In this document: one piece after another, positions 26,447 to 36,106 of the stretch
How the letters are laid out: every line of letters starts with the position of its first letter
How positions within the stretch are numbered: the stretch's first letter is position 1
Assembly: GCA_004963905.1 (NCBI GenBank)
Contig: SUGL01000027.1
Coordinates: 1-64,000 of the forward strand
Origin: Mesorhizobium sp.
Lineage (GTDB): Bacteria > Pseudomonadota > Alphaproteobacteria > Rhizobiales > Rhizobiaceae
Direction: 5' to 3'
DNA: 64,000 nt
The notes under the pieces: generated by a model
What the model was told of the DNA's origin: nothing
Seen by the model: only the letters and a program-made list of their open reading frames with translations
Databases searched by the model: none
Position numbers and translations under genes: made by a program

Positions 26447-27234
26447 TGCACGTGACGATGAGGGAAACTGCCATCAAGCGCTTCGACCTTTCCGGCCGGC
26501 TCGCGCTGGTAACCGGATCCTCGAAGGGGATAGGCTTCGCGATCGCCCGCGGCTTGGCCGAAGCAGGCGCGGAGCTGGTGCTCAACGCGCGCAACCAAAG
26601 CGTGCTGGAGGAGGCTCGGGCACGGCTCGCCGCCGAAGGCCATAAGGTTCACGCTCGCGCCTTCGACGTGACCGACGCGGCCGCCGTGACGGCAGCGGTC
26701 GATGCCATCGAGAGCGAAATCGGTCCGATCGAGATACTCTTCAACAATGCCGGCACGCAGTTTCGCGCGCCGCTCGAGGAATTTCCGCTGGATGCCTGGG
26801 AAAGGCTCAAGGCGACCAATATCGACAGCGTCTTCCATGTCGGCCAGGCTGTGGCACGCCGCATGATCCCGCGCGGACACGGCAAAATCGTCAACATCGC
26901 CTCCGTGCAGAGCGAGCTGGCACGCACGAGCATCGCGCCCTATACGGCGACCAAGGGTGCCGTGAAGATGCTGACCAAGGGCATGGCGACCGACTGGGCG
27001 CGATATGGCCTGCAGGTCAATGCGATCGGTCCAGGCTATTTCAACACCGAACTCAACGCCGCCTTGGTCGCCGACGCCAACTTCACCGCCTGGCTGGAAA
27101 AACGCACGCCTGCCGGCCGCTGGGCAGAGGTCGAGGAACTGATCGGGGCGGCGGTCTTCCTGGCTTCCGATGCATCAAGCTTTGTCAACGGCCACGTCCT
27201 CTATGTCGACGGCGGCATCACGGCATCGCTGTGA
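26446..27234 (+). CDS. SDR resembling gluconate 5-dehydrogenase
   Basis: The 262-residue SDR has TGSSKGIG, NNAG, and SVQSELARTSIAPYTATKGA containing the catalytic Ser, Tyr and Lys. The stretches IAPYTATKGAVKMLTKGMAT, LQVNAIGPGYFNTELN and AWLEKRTPAGRWAEVEEL are typical of gluconate/idonate 5-dehydrogenases (Gno/IdnO). It could interconvert a sugar acid and its keto form. Starts at 26443 (GTG), 26446 (ATG) and 26458 (ATG) are all possible. It ends the operon. Confidence 0.88.
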   Translation: MHVTMRETAIKRFDLSGRLALVTGSSKGIGFAIARGLAEAGAELVLNARNQSVLEEARARLAAEGHKVHARAFDVTDAAAVTAAVDAIESEIGPIEILFNNAGTQFRAPLEEFPLDAWERLKATNIDSVFHVGQAVARRMIPRGHGKIVNIASVQSELARTSIAPYTATKGAVKMLTKGMATDWARYGLQVNAIGPGYFNTELNAALVADANFTAWLEKRTPAGRWAEVEELIGAAVFLASDASSFVNGHVLYVDGGITASL

Positions 27235-27373
27235 CGGGACGAGCGTAGAAGCTCTTCCTTGACAATCGGCGGGGATCATTCCAGCATCGTTGCAAGGGGT
27301 TCTCCGCGACGACCCCGTGAGGCGTCAGCCCAACGATCGCGTCCAGGCTCTCTTTGTTCAGGAGGTGGACGCC

Positions 27374-28192
27374 ATGCCATCAACGACCGCAATCACCATT
27401 CCGCAACTTTCCCGTCTCGTCGGCTTGCCGGATGCGCCGGTCCTCATCGATGTGCGCGTCGATGAGGATTACGAAGCCGATCCGCGGCTGCTGCCGGCTT
27501 CCCGCCGGCGCGATTTCAGAACCGTCTCGACCTGGGCGGCCGAGTTCTCCGGATCCAAGGTCGTCGTCATCTGCCAGAAGGGACAAAAGCTCTCGCAAGG
27601 CGTCGCCGCGTGGCTGCGCCATGAGGGTATTCCGGCGGAGTCTTTGGAAGGCGGCTTCGAGGCCTGGACCGCCGCCAAGGCGCCGTTGATCGCGGCCGGC
27701 GCGGTCCCGCCCCGCGACGAGAAGGGCCGCACCGTGTGGGTCACCCGTTCGCGGCCGAAGGTCGACCGCATCGCCTGCCCCTGGCTGATCCGCCGCCTCG
27801 TCGATCCCGATGCGGTGTTCCTGTTCGTCGACCCGGCCGAGGTGCCGCTGGTGGCGGACCGCTTCGCGGCGGTTCCCTTCGATATCGAGGGCGTGTTCTG
27901 GAGCCATCGCGGCGATCGCTGCACTTTCGACACGATGATCGAGGAGTTCGGCCTGCGCGTCGATGCGCTCGACCGCCTGGCGCTGATCGTGCGCGGGGCC
28001 GATACGGCGCGGCTCGACCTCGTTCCGCAGGCGGCCGGGTTCCTCGCCGCCTCCCTCGGCCTGTCGCGCATGTTCCGCGACGATCTCGAGCAGCTCGAAG
28101 CCGGCATGCTCCTCTATGACGCCTTCTTCCGCTGGTGCCGCGACGCCACGGACGAGACGCATAACTGGCCGGTCGGAGGCAAGGCACAATGA
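27374..28192 (+). CDS. chrB: Chromate resistance protein, rhodanese-ChrB fusion
   Basis: The protein has 272 residues. The N-terminal rhodanese domain (about 10-110) has Cys67 in the active loop CQKGQKLS and the DVRVDEDY motif. A C-terminal ChrB-like domain (about 115-270) has WVTRSRPKVDRIACPWLIRR and FDIEGVFWSHRGDRCTFDTM. ChrB-type proteins regulate or assist chromate resistance. The ATG is preceded by an ideal AGGAGG. The stop overlaps the chrA start (ATGA), so the two are co-translated. Confidence 0.88.
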   Translation: MPSTTAITIPQLSRLVGLPDAPVLIDVRVDEDYEADPRLLPASRRRDFRTVSTWAAEFSGSKVVVICQKGQKLSQGVAAWLRHEGIPAESLEGGFEAWTAAKAPLIAAGAVPPRDEKGRTVWVTRSRPKVDRIACPWLIRRLVDPDAVFLFVDPAEVPLVADRFAAVPFDIEGVFWSHRGDRCTFDTMIEEFGLRVDALDRLALIVRGADTARLDLVPQAAGFLAASLGLSRMFRDDLEQLEAGMLLYDAFFRWCRDATDETHNWPVGGKAQ

Positions 28193-29577
28193 CCGTGCTT
28201 GCCAAGGACGGCGCGGCGTGGCCGGCCGATATTCCGGCCGTGCCGACTTTTCGCGAGGCGACGCGGCTCTGGGCAAAGATCGGCCTGCTCTCCTTCGGCG
28301 GGCCGGCCGGACAGATCGCACTGATGCATAAGGAACTGGTCGAGGAGCGCCGCTGGATCGGCGAGGAGCGCTTCCTTCACGCGCTGAACTACTGCATGCT
28401 CCTGCCGGGTCCCGAGGCGCAGCAGCTTGCCATCTATGTCGGCTGGCTGCTGCACCGGACCGCCGGCGGCTTGGTCGCCGGCACCCTGTTCGTGCTGCCT
28501 GGCGCGCTGGTCATGCTCGCCTTGAGCAGCTTCTACATGCTCTACAACGACGCGCCGGTCATCGAGGCGCTGTTCTTCGGCGTCAAGGCGGCGGTGCTGG
28601 CCGTCGTCGTCGAGGCTGTCATTCGCATCGGCAGGCGGGCGCTGAAGAACCGGGTCATGGTGGCGATAGCGGTGGCGGCCTTCCTCGCCATCTATGTCGC
28701 CAGGTTGCCGTTCCCGCTGATCGTGCTTGCGGCAGGCCTGATCGGTTGGATCGGCAATCGTTTCGCACCAGGGCTGTTTTCCGGCTCGGCGCACGGCAAG
28801 GGCAAAACCGCCGCCGACAGCCGGGGCGTGGTCGACCTGATGTTCGAACGCGGCGAGCTCGGCCACACCGTGCCGACCAGGTGGCATGCAGCCCGCACCA
28901 TCGCGATCTGGCTGCCACTTTGGCTCGGACCGGTGGCACTGATCGCCGCGCTGGCGGGACCGGGGAGCGTGTGGGCGCAGATGGGCGGCTTCTTCAGCCT
29001 GATGGCCGTCGTCACCTTCGGCGGCGCCTATGCGGTTCTGGCCTATGTCGCGCAAGCAGCGGTGACCTCGTTCGGCTGGCTGGCGCCCGGCGAAATGGTC
29101 GACGGGCTCGGGCTTGCCGAGACGACGCCCGGCCCACTGATCCTGGTGCTGCAGTTCGTCGGTTTCGCCGCCGCCTATCGCCATGCCGGCACGCTCAGCC
29201 CGTTGCTTGCGGGATCGCTGGGGGCGGCGCTGACGCTCTGGGCCACCTTCGCGCCCTGCTTCTTCTGGATATTCCTCGGCGCGCCTTACATCGAGCAGTT
29301 GCGGCAGAACAAGGCGCTGTCGGCGGCGCTCGGCGCGATCACGGCGGCGGTCGTCGGCGTGGTGATGAACCTTGCGCTGTGGTTCGCGCTGCATGTCGTG
29401 TTCGGCAAGGTCGCGAGTATCGGCTGGGGCGTGGAGGTCCCGGTCTTCTCCTCGCTCGACTGGCGCGCGGCGCTGCTGTCGGCGGCGGCGATGGTCGCCA
29501 TGCTGAAGCTGAAAGTCGGCATGCTGCCGACGCTCGCGGCATCGGCGCTGGCGGGACTGGCCTTGCAAGCACTGTGA
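28189..29577 (+). CDS. chrA: Chromate transporter ChrA (two-domain)
   Basis: The 462-residue protein has the duplicated CHR layout. The N-half carries FGGPAGQIALMH and LPGPEAQQLAIYVGW, and the C-half carries TFGGAYAVLAYVAQ and TTPGPLILVLQFVGF. About ten helices are predicted by eye. It should export chromate from the cytoplasm, conferring resistance, and may also affect sulfate. It is coupled to the rhodanese-ChrB gene. Confidence 0.94.
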   Translation: MTVLAKDGAAWPADIPAVPTFREATRLWAKIGLLSFGGPAGQIALMHKELVEERRWIGEERFLHALNYCMLLPGPEAQQLAIYVGWLLHRTAGGLVAGTLFVLPGALVMLALSSFYMLYNDAPVIEALFFGVKAAVLAVVVEAVIRIGRRALKNRVMVAIAVAAFLAIYVARLPFPLIVLAAGLIGWIGNRFAPGLFSGSAHGKGKTAADSRGVVDLMFERGELGHTVPTRWHAARTIAIWLPLWLGPVALIAALAGPGSVWAQMGGFFSLMAVVTFGGAYAVLAYVAQAAVTSFGWLAPGEMVDGLGLAETTPGPLILVLQFVGFAAAYRHAGTLSPLLAGSLGAALTLWATFAPCFFWIFLGAPYIEQLRQNKALSAALGAITAAVVGVVMNLALWFALHVVFGKVASIGWGVEVPVFSSLDWRAALLSAAAMVAMLKLKVGMLPTLAASALAGLALQAL

Positions 29578-29624
29578 ACTGTTTCAGGCCGCAGCCAAGC
29601 GTGATCGAGGGACTCTGTTTACAA

Positions 29625-29636
29625 CTAACATGTTAG
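29625..29636. promoter_or_regulatory. Candidate GntR operator
   Basis: CTAACATGTTAG is a perfect 12-bp palindrome, 45 nt upstream of the DapA-family gene that starts the operon. The second gene encodes a GntR regulator, the probable binder. Confidence 0.5.
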
Positions 29637-29681
29637 CATGATATTGCTGCCTGCAGATTGATGAATTGGAGACTTTTGCAG

Positions 29682-30566
29682 GTGGCTTCGCGCTTTGGTC
29701 TGTCGGTTGCGCTCACAACGCCCTTCGATGCATTCGGGCGGATCGACGTCCCGCTGATGACCACGCATGCTCGGGCTTGTCTCGATGCCGGCTGCAGCAG
29801 CGTAACGCTGTTCGGCACCACCGGCGAAGGCGCTTCCGTCGGCACTGCGGAACGGCAGGCGGTCATCGATGCCATGCTTGCGGCGGGTATTCCGGCCGAC
29901 CAGCTTGTCGCCGGCGTGCTGGTCGATGCGGCGGAGGATGCCGCGGAGCAGTGCCGTCAGGCCTTGCAGCGCGGTGCCCGCAACATCCTGCTCGCGCCGC
30001 CGAGCTACTTCAAGAATGTCGGCGACGATGGGCTGTTCGGCTGGTTCGGGGCCGTGTTCGCCGCGCTCGGTCCGCTCGCCCGCGGCATGCTGCTCTACAA
30101 CATCCCCTCGGTCACGACGGTGCAGCTGTCGCTCGATCTGATCGGCCGGCTGCGCAAGGCGTATCCGGGCGTGGTTGCCGGGGTCAAGGATTCCGGCGGA
30201 GACTGGACATACAGCGAAGCGCTGCTGAAGGCGCATGGCGACCTGATAATCCTGATCGGCGACGAACGGCATCTGGCGCCGGCGGTGCGGATCGGCGGCC
30301 AGGGCGCGATTTCCGGCATGGCCAATTTCGCCGCCGGCGAGCTTCGCGCGATGATCGACAGCGGTCGCGACGATTCCCGCGTGGAGGGCTTCGTCCTCGA
30401 ATTGCTCAGGCATCCGGTCATCCCGGCGGTGAAGGCGATGGTAGCGCGCCAGACCGGCGACGAACGCTGGCTGACGGTCCGGCCGCCGCTCGAGCCGGTC
30501 GCGCCACCGGAGCGGCAGCAGCTTGGTGCCGCTTACGACCGGCTGTTCTCGACGCAAGCGGCATGA
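29682..30566 (+). CDS. DapA/NanA-family aldolase or lyase
   Basis: The protein has 294 residues from a GTG with GGAG ten bases upstream (an ATG at 29661 would add seven residues). It is a class I aldolase TIM barrel with GTTGE (45-49), Tyr139 in LLYNIPS and the Schiff-base Lys169 in VAGVKDSGGD. Members cleave or condense pyruvate with aldehydes (dihydrodipicolinate synthase, N-acetylneuraminate lyase, 2-keto-3-deoxy sugar acid aldolases). Its place beside a sugar importer and GntR regulator favours a catabolic keto-acid aldolase over lysine synthesis. Confidence 0.88.
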   Translation: MASRFGLSVALTTPFDAFGRIDVPLMTTHARACLDAGCSSVTLFGTTGEGASVGTAERQAVIDAMLAAGIPADQLVAGVLVDAAEDAAEQCRQALQRGARNILLAPPSYFKNVGDDGLFGWFGAVFAALGPLARGMLLYNIPSVTTVQLSLDLIGRLRKAYPGVVAGVKDSGGDWTYSEALLKAHGDLIILIGDERHLAPAVRIGGQGAISGMANFAAGELRAMIDSGRDDSRVEGFVLELLRHPVIPAVKAMVARQTGDERWLTVRPPLEPVAPPERQQLGAAYDRLFSTQAA

Positions 30567-30588
30567 GCGGCGGAGGGCGCTGATCGGC

Positions 30589-31248
30589 ATGGACGACACG
30601 AGCGAGCCGGCAACCCTGAGGGAAAAGGCCTATGCCAGCTTCACGCGGCATCTGCTGGCCCGCGACCTCAGGCCGGGTCAATTCGTGTCGCAGCGCGAAC
30701 TGGTCGCCTTCACCGGCCTGCCGCTCGGAGCCATCCGCGAGATCGTGCCGCGGCTCGAGGCGGAAGGGCTGCTGACCACTATACCGCAGCGCGGCATGCA
30801 GATCGCGCATATCGACATCAGCCTGATCCGCGAGGCCTTCCAGTTTCGCCTGTTCATGGAACGCGAGGCGGTCGCGCTGTTTGCCGTCAACGCTTCCGAC
30901 GCCGAGATTGCACGGCTCCGGCGCGAACACGAGGACATGCTCGCGCAGGCGCTGGCGCAGACCCCGACGCCGGAAATGGAAGCCAAGGCGCAGAGCATCG
31001 ACTGGGCCATGCATGACACATTCATCAGCGCGCTGGGCAACGAGATCATCGCCAAGGCCTATCTGGTCAATTCGGTGAAGATCAGGCTGATCCACCAGGA
31101 GCGGTTTCGCATCGACGGTCGCGTCGTGCCGGTCATGCGCGAGCACCTGGCGGTGATCGACGCGCTGGAGAAACGCGATCCGCAGAAGGCGGTCGAGGCG
31201 ATCAGCCAGCACATCGACAACGCGCGCCGGCTGGCGCTCCAGATTTGA
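30589..31248 (+). CDS. GntR-family regulator (FCD subgroup)
   Basis: The 219-residue protein has an N-terminal winged helix (about 10-75, QRELVAFTGLPLGAIREIVPRLEAEGLL) followed by a helical FCD ligand domain with a plausible metal-binding set (Asp/His in DWAMHDTFI and REHLAVIDAL). It lies 22 nt after the DapA-family gene in the same direction and should control the whole cluster, probably through the palindrome at 29625. The start follows GGAGGGC. Confidence 0.9.
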   Translation: MDDTSEPATLREKAYASFTRHLLARDLRPGQFVSQRELVAFTGLPLGAIREIVPRLEAEGLLTTIPQRGMQIAHIDISLIREAFQFRLFMEREAVALFAVNASDAEIARLRREHEDMLAQALAQTPTPEMEAKAQSIDWAMHDTFISALGNEIIAKAYLVNSVKIRLIHQERFRIDGRVVPVMREHLAVIDALEKRDPQKAVEAISQHIDNARRLALQI

Positions 31249-31306
31249 GGAAGACCCGCGCCGCAATCGTCGCGGCGCTATCGACAACGACAACCGGGAG
31301 GAAGAA

Positions 31307-32644
31307 ATGTCGTCCAATCCATTCAGCCCAACCAGGAGGCAACTGCTCCAGGGAACAGCCGCACTCGCCGCCGCCGGCCTTGCAGGTCTTCGTCCGGGCC
31401 TCGCCGCGGGCGTCGACTGGAAGCGCTTTGCCGGCACGACGCTCGACGTCAATCTGGTCAAGAGCCCGCGCAGCGACACCATCCTGAAGAATCTCGCCGA
31501 GTTCGAGGAGCTGACCGGCATCAAGGTCAATGCCGAGGCGACGCCCGAACAGCAGCAGCGCCAGAAGACGGTGATCGAACTCAGCTCCGGCAAGCCCAGC
31601 TTCGATGTCGTGCATCTGAGCTACCATGTGCAGAAGCGGCAGTTCGAGAAGGGCGGCTGGCTGGCCGACATTTCCAGCTATCTTGCCGATCCGGGCCTCA
31701 CCGATCCGGGGCTGGTCGCAAGCGACTTCGCCGAGGCCGGCATGCAGTTCGCCAAGGACAGCCAGGGCGTGCTGCGTTCGCTGCCGTTCTCCGTCGACTT
31801 CTGGATCCTTTACTGGAACAAGGAGCTGTTCGACGCCAAGGGGCTGAAATATCCCGAGAGCTTCGAGCAGCTGGTGGCCGCCGCGGAAGCGCTGACGGAT
31901 CCGTCGAGCAACACGTTCGGCTTCGTCGCCCGCGGTCTCAAAAACGCCAACACGCCGGTCTGGACGTCGCTGATGCTCGGCTATGACATGACGCCGCTCG
32001 GCAGCGACGGCAAGCTGCGCACGACATCGCCGGAAGCGGTCGAAGCCGCCAGCCTCTACCAGCGGCTGATGACCAAGGCCGCGCCTCCCGGTGTCACCGG
32101 CTTCAACTGGGCCGAGGCGCAATCCGCCTTCCTGCAGGGCAAGATCGGTATGTGGTTCGACGGCGTCGGCTTCGCGCCGCCCATGGAAAATCCGGAAAAA
32201 TCGCGGGTGGTCGGCAAGGTCGGCTACGGCGTCATGCCAAAGGGGCCGAAAGCGCATGCCTCGGGTACGTTCGGCGACGGCATCGGCGTGACGTCCGCCA
32301 GCTCGAAGAAGGAAGCGGCTTATCTGTTCTGCCAGTGGGCGGTATCGCCGGCCATGGGCGCGCGCCTGCTGCAGGCCGGCGCCGGCGTGCCGTTCCGCAA
32401 ATCCGTGCTCGAAGACCCCAAGGTGCGTGAGGGCGTCACGATGCCGTCGAGCTGGCTGGACGCCGTGATCGGCTCCGGCAACATCAGCCGGCTGGCGCTG
32501 CCGGTCATCATCCCGGTCACCGAGTTCCGCGATATCTATGGCGTGGCGCTGACCAACATGATTGCCGGCGCCGATCCCGCTGCGGAGCTGAAGAAGGCCA
32601 CCGAGCAGTTCCAGCCGGTTCTCGACAGGAGCGAGCAGGGCTGA
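31307..32644 (+). CDS. Sugar ABC substrate-binding protein with Tat-type signal
   Basis: The 445-residue family-1 extracellular solute-binding protein begins with SPTRRQLLQGTAALAAAGLAG, which resembles a twin-arginine export signal, so it may fold before export. The start follows GGGAGGAAGAA. The final base of its stop TGA overlaps the permease start. Unlike three other binding-protein genes here, no hairpin separates it from its permease gene. Substrate is unknown, perhaps a uronate or other precursor of a keto-deoxy acid given the neighbouring aldolase. Confidence 0.92.
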   Translation: MSSNPFSPTRRQLLQGTAALAAAGLAGLRPGLAAGVDWKRFAGTTLDVNLVKSPRSDTILKNLAEFEELTGIKVNAEATPEQQQRQKTVIELSSGKPSFDVVHLSYHVQKRQFEKGGWLADISSYLADPGLTDPGLVASDFAEAGMQFAKDSQGVLRSLPFSVDFWILYWNKELFDAKGLKYPESFEQLVAAAEALTDPSSNTFGFVARGLKNANTPVWTSLMLGYDMTPLGSDGKLRTTSPEAVEAASLYQRLMTKAAPPGVTGFNWAEAQSAFLQGKIGMWFDGVGFAPPMENPEKSRVVGKVGYGVMPKGPKAHASGTFGDGIGVTSASSKKEAAYLFCQWAVSPAMGARLLQAGAGVPFRKSVLEDPKVREGVTMPSSWLDAVIGSGNISRLALPVIIPVTEFRDIYGVALTNMIAGADPAAELKKATEQFQPVLDRSEQG

Positions 32645-33582
32645 TGTCCGCCATCGCCCCAGAACGCGCGGGGGTGACGACGCAAGCCATCGAGGAGAGC
32701 CAGCCGGTCCGGCTGGCTCCCAACTACTGGCCCTTCGTCGTCCCTGCGCTCGTCGTCGTCGGCGCGGTGATCGTCTTTCCGTGGGCCTTCACGCTGTGGA
32801 TGAGCGTCAACAGCTGGACGCTCGGCCAGTCGCGAAGCTTCGCCGGCATGGAAAACTATCTCCGCCTGGCGAGCGATCCGCGCTTCTGGGAATCGCTCTG
32901 GCATACCTTGACCTACACCTTCCTGTCGGTGGTCGCGCCGATGTTCCTCGGCACCGTCGCCGCCCTGATCTTCGACGCCAGGTTTGCCTTGCGCGGCCTG
33001 CTACGCGGCATCTTCGTGATGCCGATGATGGCCACGCCCGTTGCCGTGGCATTGGTCTGGACCATGATGTTCCATCCGCAGCTCGGCGTGCTCAACTATC
33101 TCTTGTCGCTGGTCGGCATTCCGGCGCAGGAGTGGATATTCAACGCCAACACCGTCATTCCTTCGCTGGTCGCGGTCGAGACCTGGCAGTGGACGCCGCT
33201 GGTGATGCTGATCGTGCTGGGCGGCCTGGCATCCGTGCCGCGCGAGCCGTTCGAGAGCGCCGAGATCGACGGCGCCAACGCCTGGCAGCAGTTCCGCTAC
33301 CTCACCTTGCCGATGATCGCGCCGTTCCTGATGATCGCGGTCATCATCCGCACGATCGATGCGCTGAAGAGCTTCGACATCATCTACGCGATGACCCAGG
33401 GCGGGCCGGGCACGGCGTCGGAAACGATCAACATCTATCTCTATAACACCGCCTTCTCCTATTACGACATGGGCTATGGCTCGGCCATGGCCGTGGTCTT
33501 CTTCATCGTCATCGTGGCGCTGTCCTTCACCCTCTTGATGCTGCGCCAGCGCTCGCAATGGATCGACGCGGAGGGCAAATAG
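32644..33582 (+). CDS. Sugar ABC transporter permease 1
   Basis: The 312-residue MalF/UgpA-type permease has about six helices and the ATPase-contacting motif ESAEIDGANAWQQFRYLTLPMIAP. The start overlaps the stop of the binding-protein gene (TGATG), and the next permease follows with no gap. Confidence 0.92.
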   Translation: MSAIAPERAGVTTQAIEESQPVRLAPNYWPFVVPALVVVGAVIVFPWAFTLWMSVNSWTLGQSRSFAGMENYLRLASDPRFWESLWHTLTYTFLSVVAPMFLGTVAALIFDARFALRGLLRGIFVMPMMATPVAVALVWTMMFHPQLGVLNYLLSLVGIPAQEWIFNANTVIPSLVAVETWQWTPLVMLIVLGGLASVPREPFESAEIDGANAWQQFRYLTLPMIAPFLMIAVIIRTIDALKSFDIIYAMTQGGPGTASETINIYLYNTAFSYYDMGYGSAMAVVFFIVIVALSFTLLMLRQRSQWIDAEGK

Positions 33583-34404
33583 ATGAGCTCGCGGCTGCTC
33601 AACAAGCTGGGCCTGTTCTTCGCGGCGCTGGTGCTCGTCTCGCCGGCGATCCTGTTCTTCCTCTGGATGATCTCGCTGTCGCTCAAATTCGAGATCGACA
33701 ACGGCGCGTACCCGCCGATCCTGATCCCCGAGCGCTTCGCCTGGTCGAACTACGCGAAAGTGTTCGAGGAGAACAATTTCCTGCTCTATCTCTGGAACTC
33801 GGTGCTGGTGACCGGCACGGCGACGCTGCTGGCGCTGCTGATCGGTGTCCCGGCCGGCTACGGCATCGCCAGGCTCAAGGCCGAGCGCTCGGCGGTCGTC
33901 ATCATGATCGCCCGGATGACGCCGGGGCTCTCCTATCTCATCCCGCTCTTCCTGCTGTTCCAGTGGCTGGGCATCCTCGGCACGCTCTGGCCGCAGATCA
34001 TCATCCATCTGGTGGTGACGGTGCCGATCGTGGTCTGGGTCATGATCGGCTATTTCGAGACGACGCCGATGGAGTTGGAGGAGGCGGCCAACATCGACGG
34101 CGCCACCTCCTGGCAGGTGTTCCGGCTGGTGGCGCTGCCGATCGCCAAACCGGGCATCGTCGTCGCCTTCATCCTGTCGGTCATCTTCTCATGGAACAAC
34201 TTCGTCTTCGGCGTGGTGCTCGCCAGCCGCGAGACGCGGACATTGCCGGTCGCAGTCTACAACATGCTGTCCTACGAACAGGTGAGCTGGGGACCGCTCG
34301 CCGCAGCGGCACTCGTGGTGACGCTGCCGGTGCTGGTCCTGACCATGTTCGCGCAACGGCAGATCGTCGCCGGGCTGACCGCCGGCGCGGTCAAGGGCGG
34401 CTGA
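33583..34404 (+). CDS. Sugar ABC transporter permease 2
   Basis: The 273-residue MalG/UgpE-type permease has the motif LEEAANIDGATSWQVFRLVALPIAKP. It starts directly after permease 1 and ends with the AGLTAGAVKGG tail typical of the family. Confidence 0.92.
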   Translation: MSSRLLNKLGLFFAALVLVSPAILFFLWMISLSLKFEIDNGAYPPILIPERFAWSNYAKVFEENNFLLYLWNSVLVTGTATLLALLIGVPAGYGIARLKAERSAVVIMIARMTPGLSYLIPLFLLFQWLGILGTLWPQIIIHLVVTVPIVVWVMIGYFETTPMELEEAANIDGATSWQVFRLVALPIAKPGIVVAFILSVIFSWNNFVFGVVLASRETRTLPVAVYNMLSYEQVSWGPLAAAALVVTLPVLVLTMFAQRQIVAGLTAGAVKGG

Positions 34405-34440
34405 GCGCCCCATCCGCCCTCATTCTTTTGGAGAGACGCA

Positions 34441-35499
<1,059 letters not shown>

Positions 35500-35520
35500 T
35501 CGCGGCCGGCCTCGCAGACC

Positions 35521-35623
35521 AGAGCGGTTCAGCGTTTCACGGAATCGCCGAACCGCTCTAAGTATTTGTTTTTGCGCAATTCCGGACGGAGAACCGTTAC
35601 ACGCTTTTCCTGGAATTGCTCTA
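35521..35623. repeat. Rhizobial intergenic mosaic element (RIME-like)
   Basis: Two hairpin modules are present: AGAGCGGTTC/GAACCGCTCT (10-bp arms) and CAATTCC/GGAATTG, joined by AAGTATTTGTTTTTGCG. This unit is one I know as highly repeated in Mesorhizobium and relatives. It lies between the ABC operon and the ECF sigma region. Confidence 0.85.
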
Positions 35624-35684
35624 AGCTGGACGGACGGCGCCTGGCCGTCCCGGAGTGTCCTCTTGGCAAGGCCCTACCGACAGT

Positions 35685-35704
35685 CGATCACGTCAGCGTG
35701 ATCG
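35685..35704. promoter_or_regulatory. Perfect palindrome upstream of ECF region
   Basis: CGATCACG-TCAG-CGTGATCG has two perfect 8-bp arms. It ends 16 nt before the candidate ECF promoter and could be an operator. It is not followed by a T-run, so it is not a terminator. Confidence 0.5.
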
Positions 35705-35720
35705 AAACCAGCGATTGTTT

Positions 35721-35750
35721 GGGAATAAACCGACGGTTCCACCGGTCTTC
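35721..35750 (+). promoter_or_regulatory. Candidate ECF sigma promoter
   Basis: GGGAATAAAC at 35721 and GTCTTC at 35745 are spaced as in ECF-dependent promoters with GGAAT-type -35 boxes. Such promoters commonly drive the sigma factor's own operon. The assignment is by eye only. Confidence 0.4.
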
Positions 35751-35787
35751 CAGGCATGCGCCGCTCACGGCGTTGCAGGAGACCGAG

Positions 35788-35910
35788 ATGACCTATCGTG
35801 ACGATGCGAATGCCGGGAGGCAGGGAGAAGGCATAAGCCGCCGCTGGCCCCTGGAGCGGCTGAGCCGGACCAAAATGCTTTTGGCCTCGCCGTTATGCCT
35901 CCGGGCCTGA
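35788..35910 (+). CDS. Small ORF (40 aa) ahead of ECF sigma gene, hypothetical
   Basis: An ATG preceded by GGAGACCGAG opens 40 codons, ending about 200 nt before the preferred sigma start. The product begins MTYRDDANAGRQGEGI and is basic, with no membrane segment. It lies at a sensible distance from the candidate ECF promoter, so it could be the first gene of that transcript or part of a leader. I do not recognise it. Confidence 0.3.
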   Translation: MTYRDDANAGRQGEGISRRWPLERLSRTKMLLASPLCLRA

Positions 35911-36106
35911 CGCGGCGATGCGCCGTTCCGTTGCCAGACGCTTGACTCCGGTGACGCCAATGCCTTCACCTCCACCAAAGCAGGCGCCTTCGCCTGCGAT
36001 CGCGATCTTCTCCCGCGCAAGCAGGGACGGATCATCGCCTCCCGTTGAGGGTGGTCGCGAAGCCCTGGCGGGAGCGCCTGACGGTGGGACGGTGTTGAGC
36101 GAAAGA

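Noticed and set aside
28114..29568. 484-codon open frame on the minus strand
   Set aside because: It is antisense to chrA, and the chrA reading has duplicated CHR motifs and translational coupling.
31258..31278. Hairpin GCGCCGC/GCGGCGC between the GntR and binding-protein genes
   Set aside because: The 7-bp stem has no T-run and lies within a co-directional operon. It is too weak to call as a terminator.
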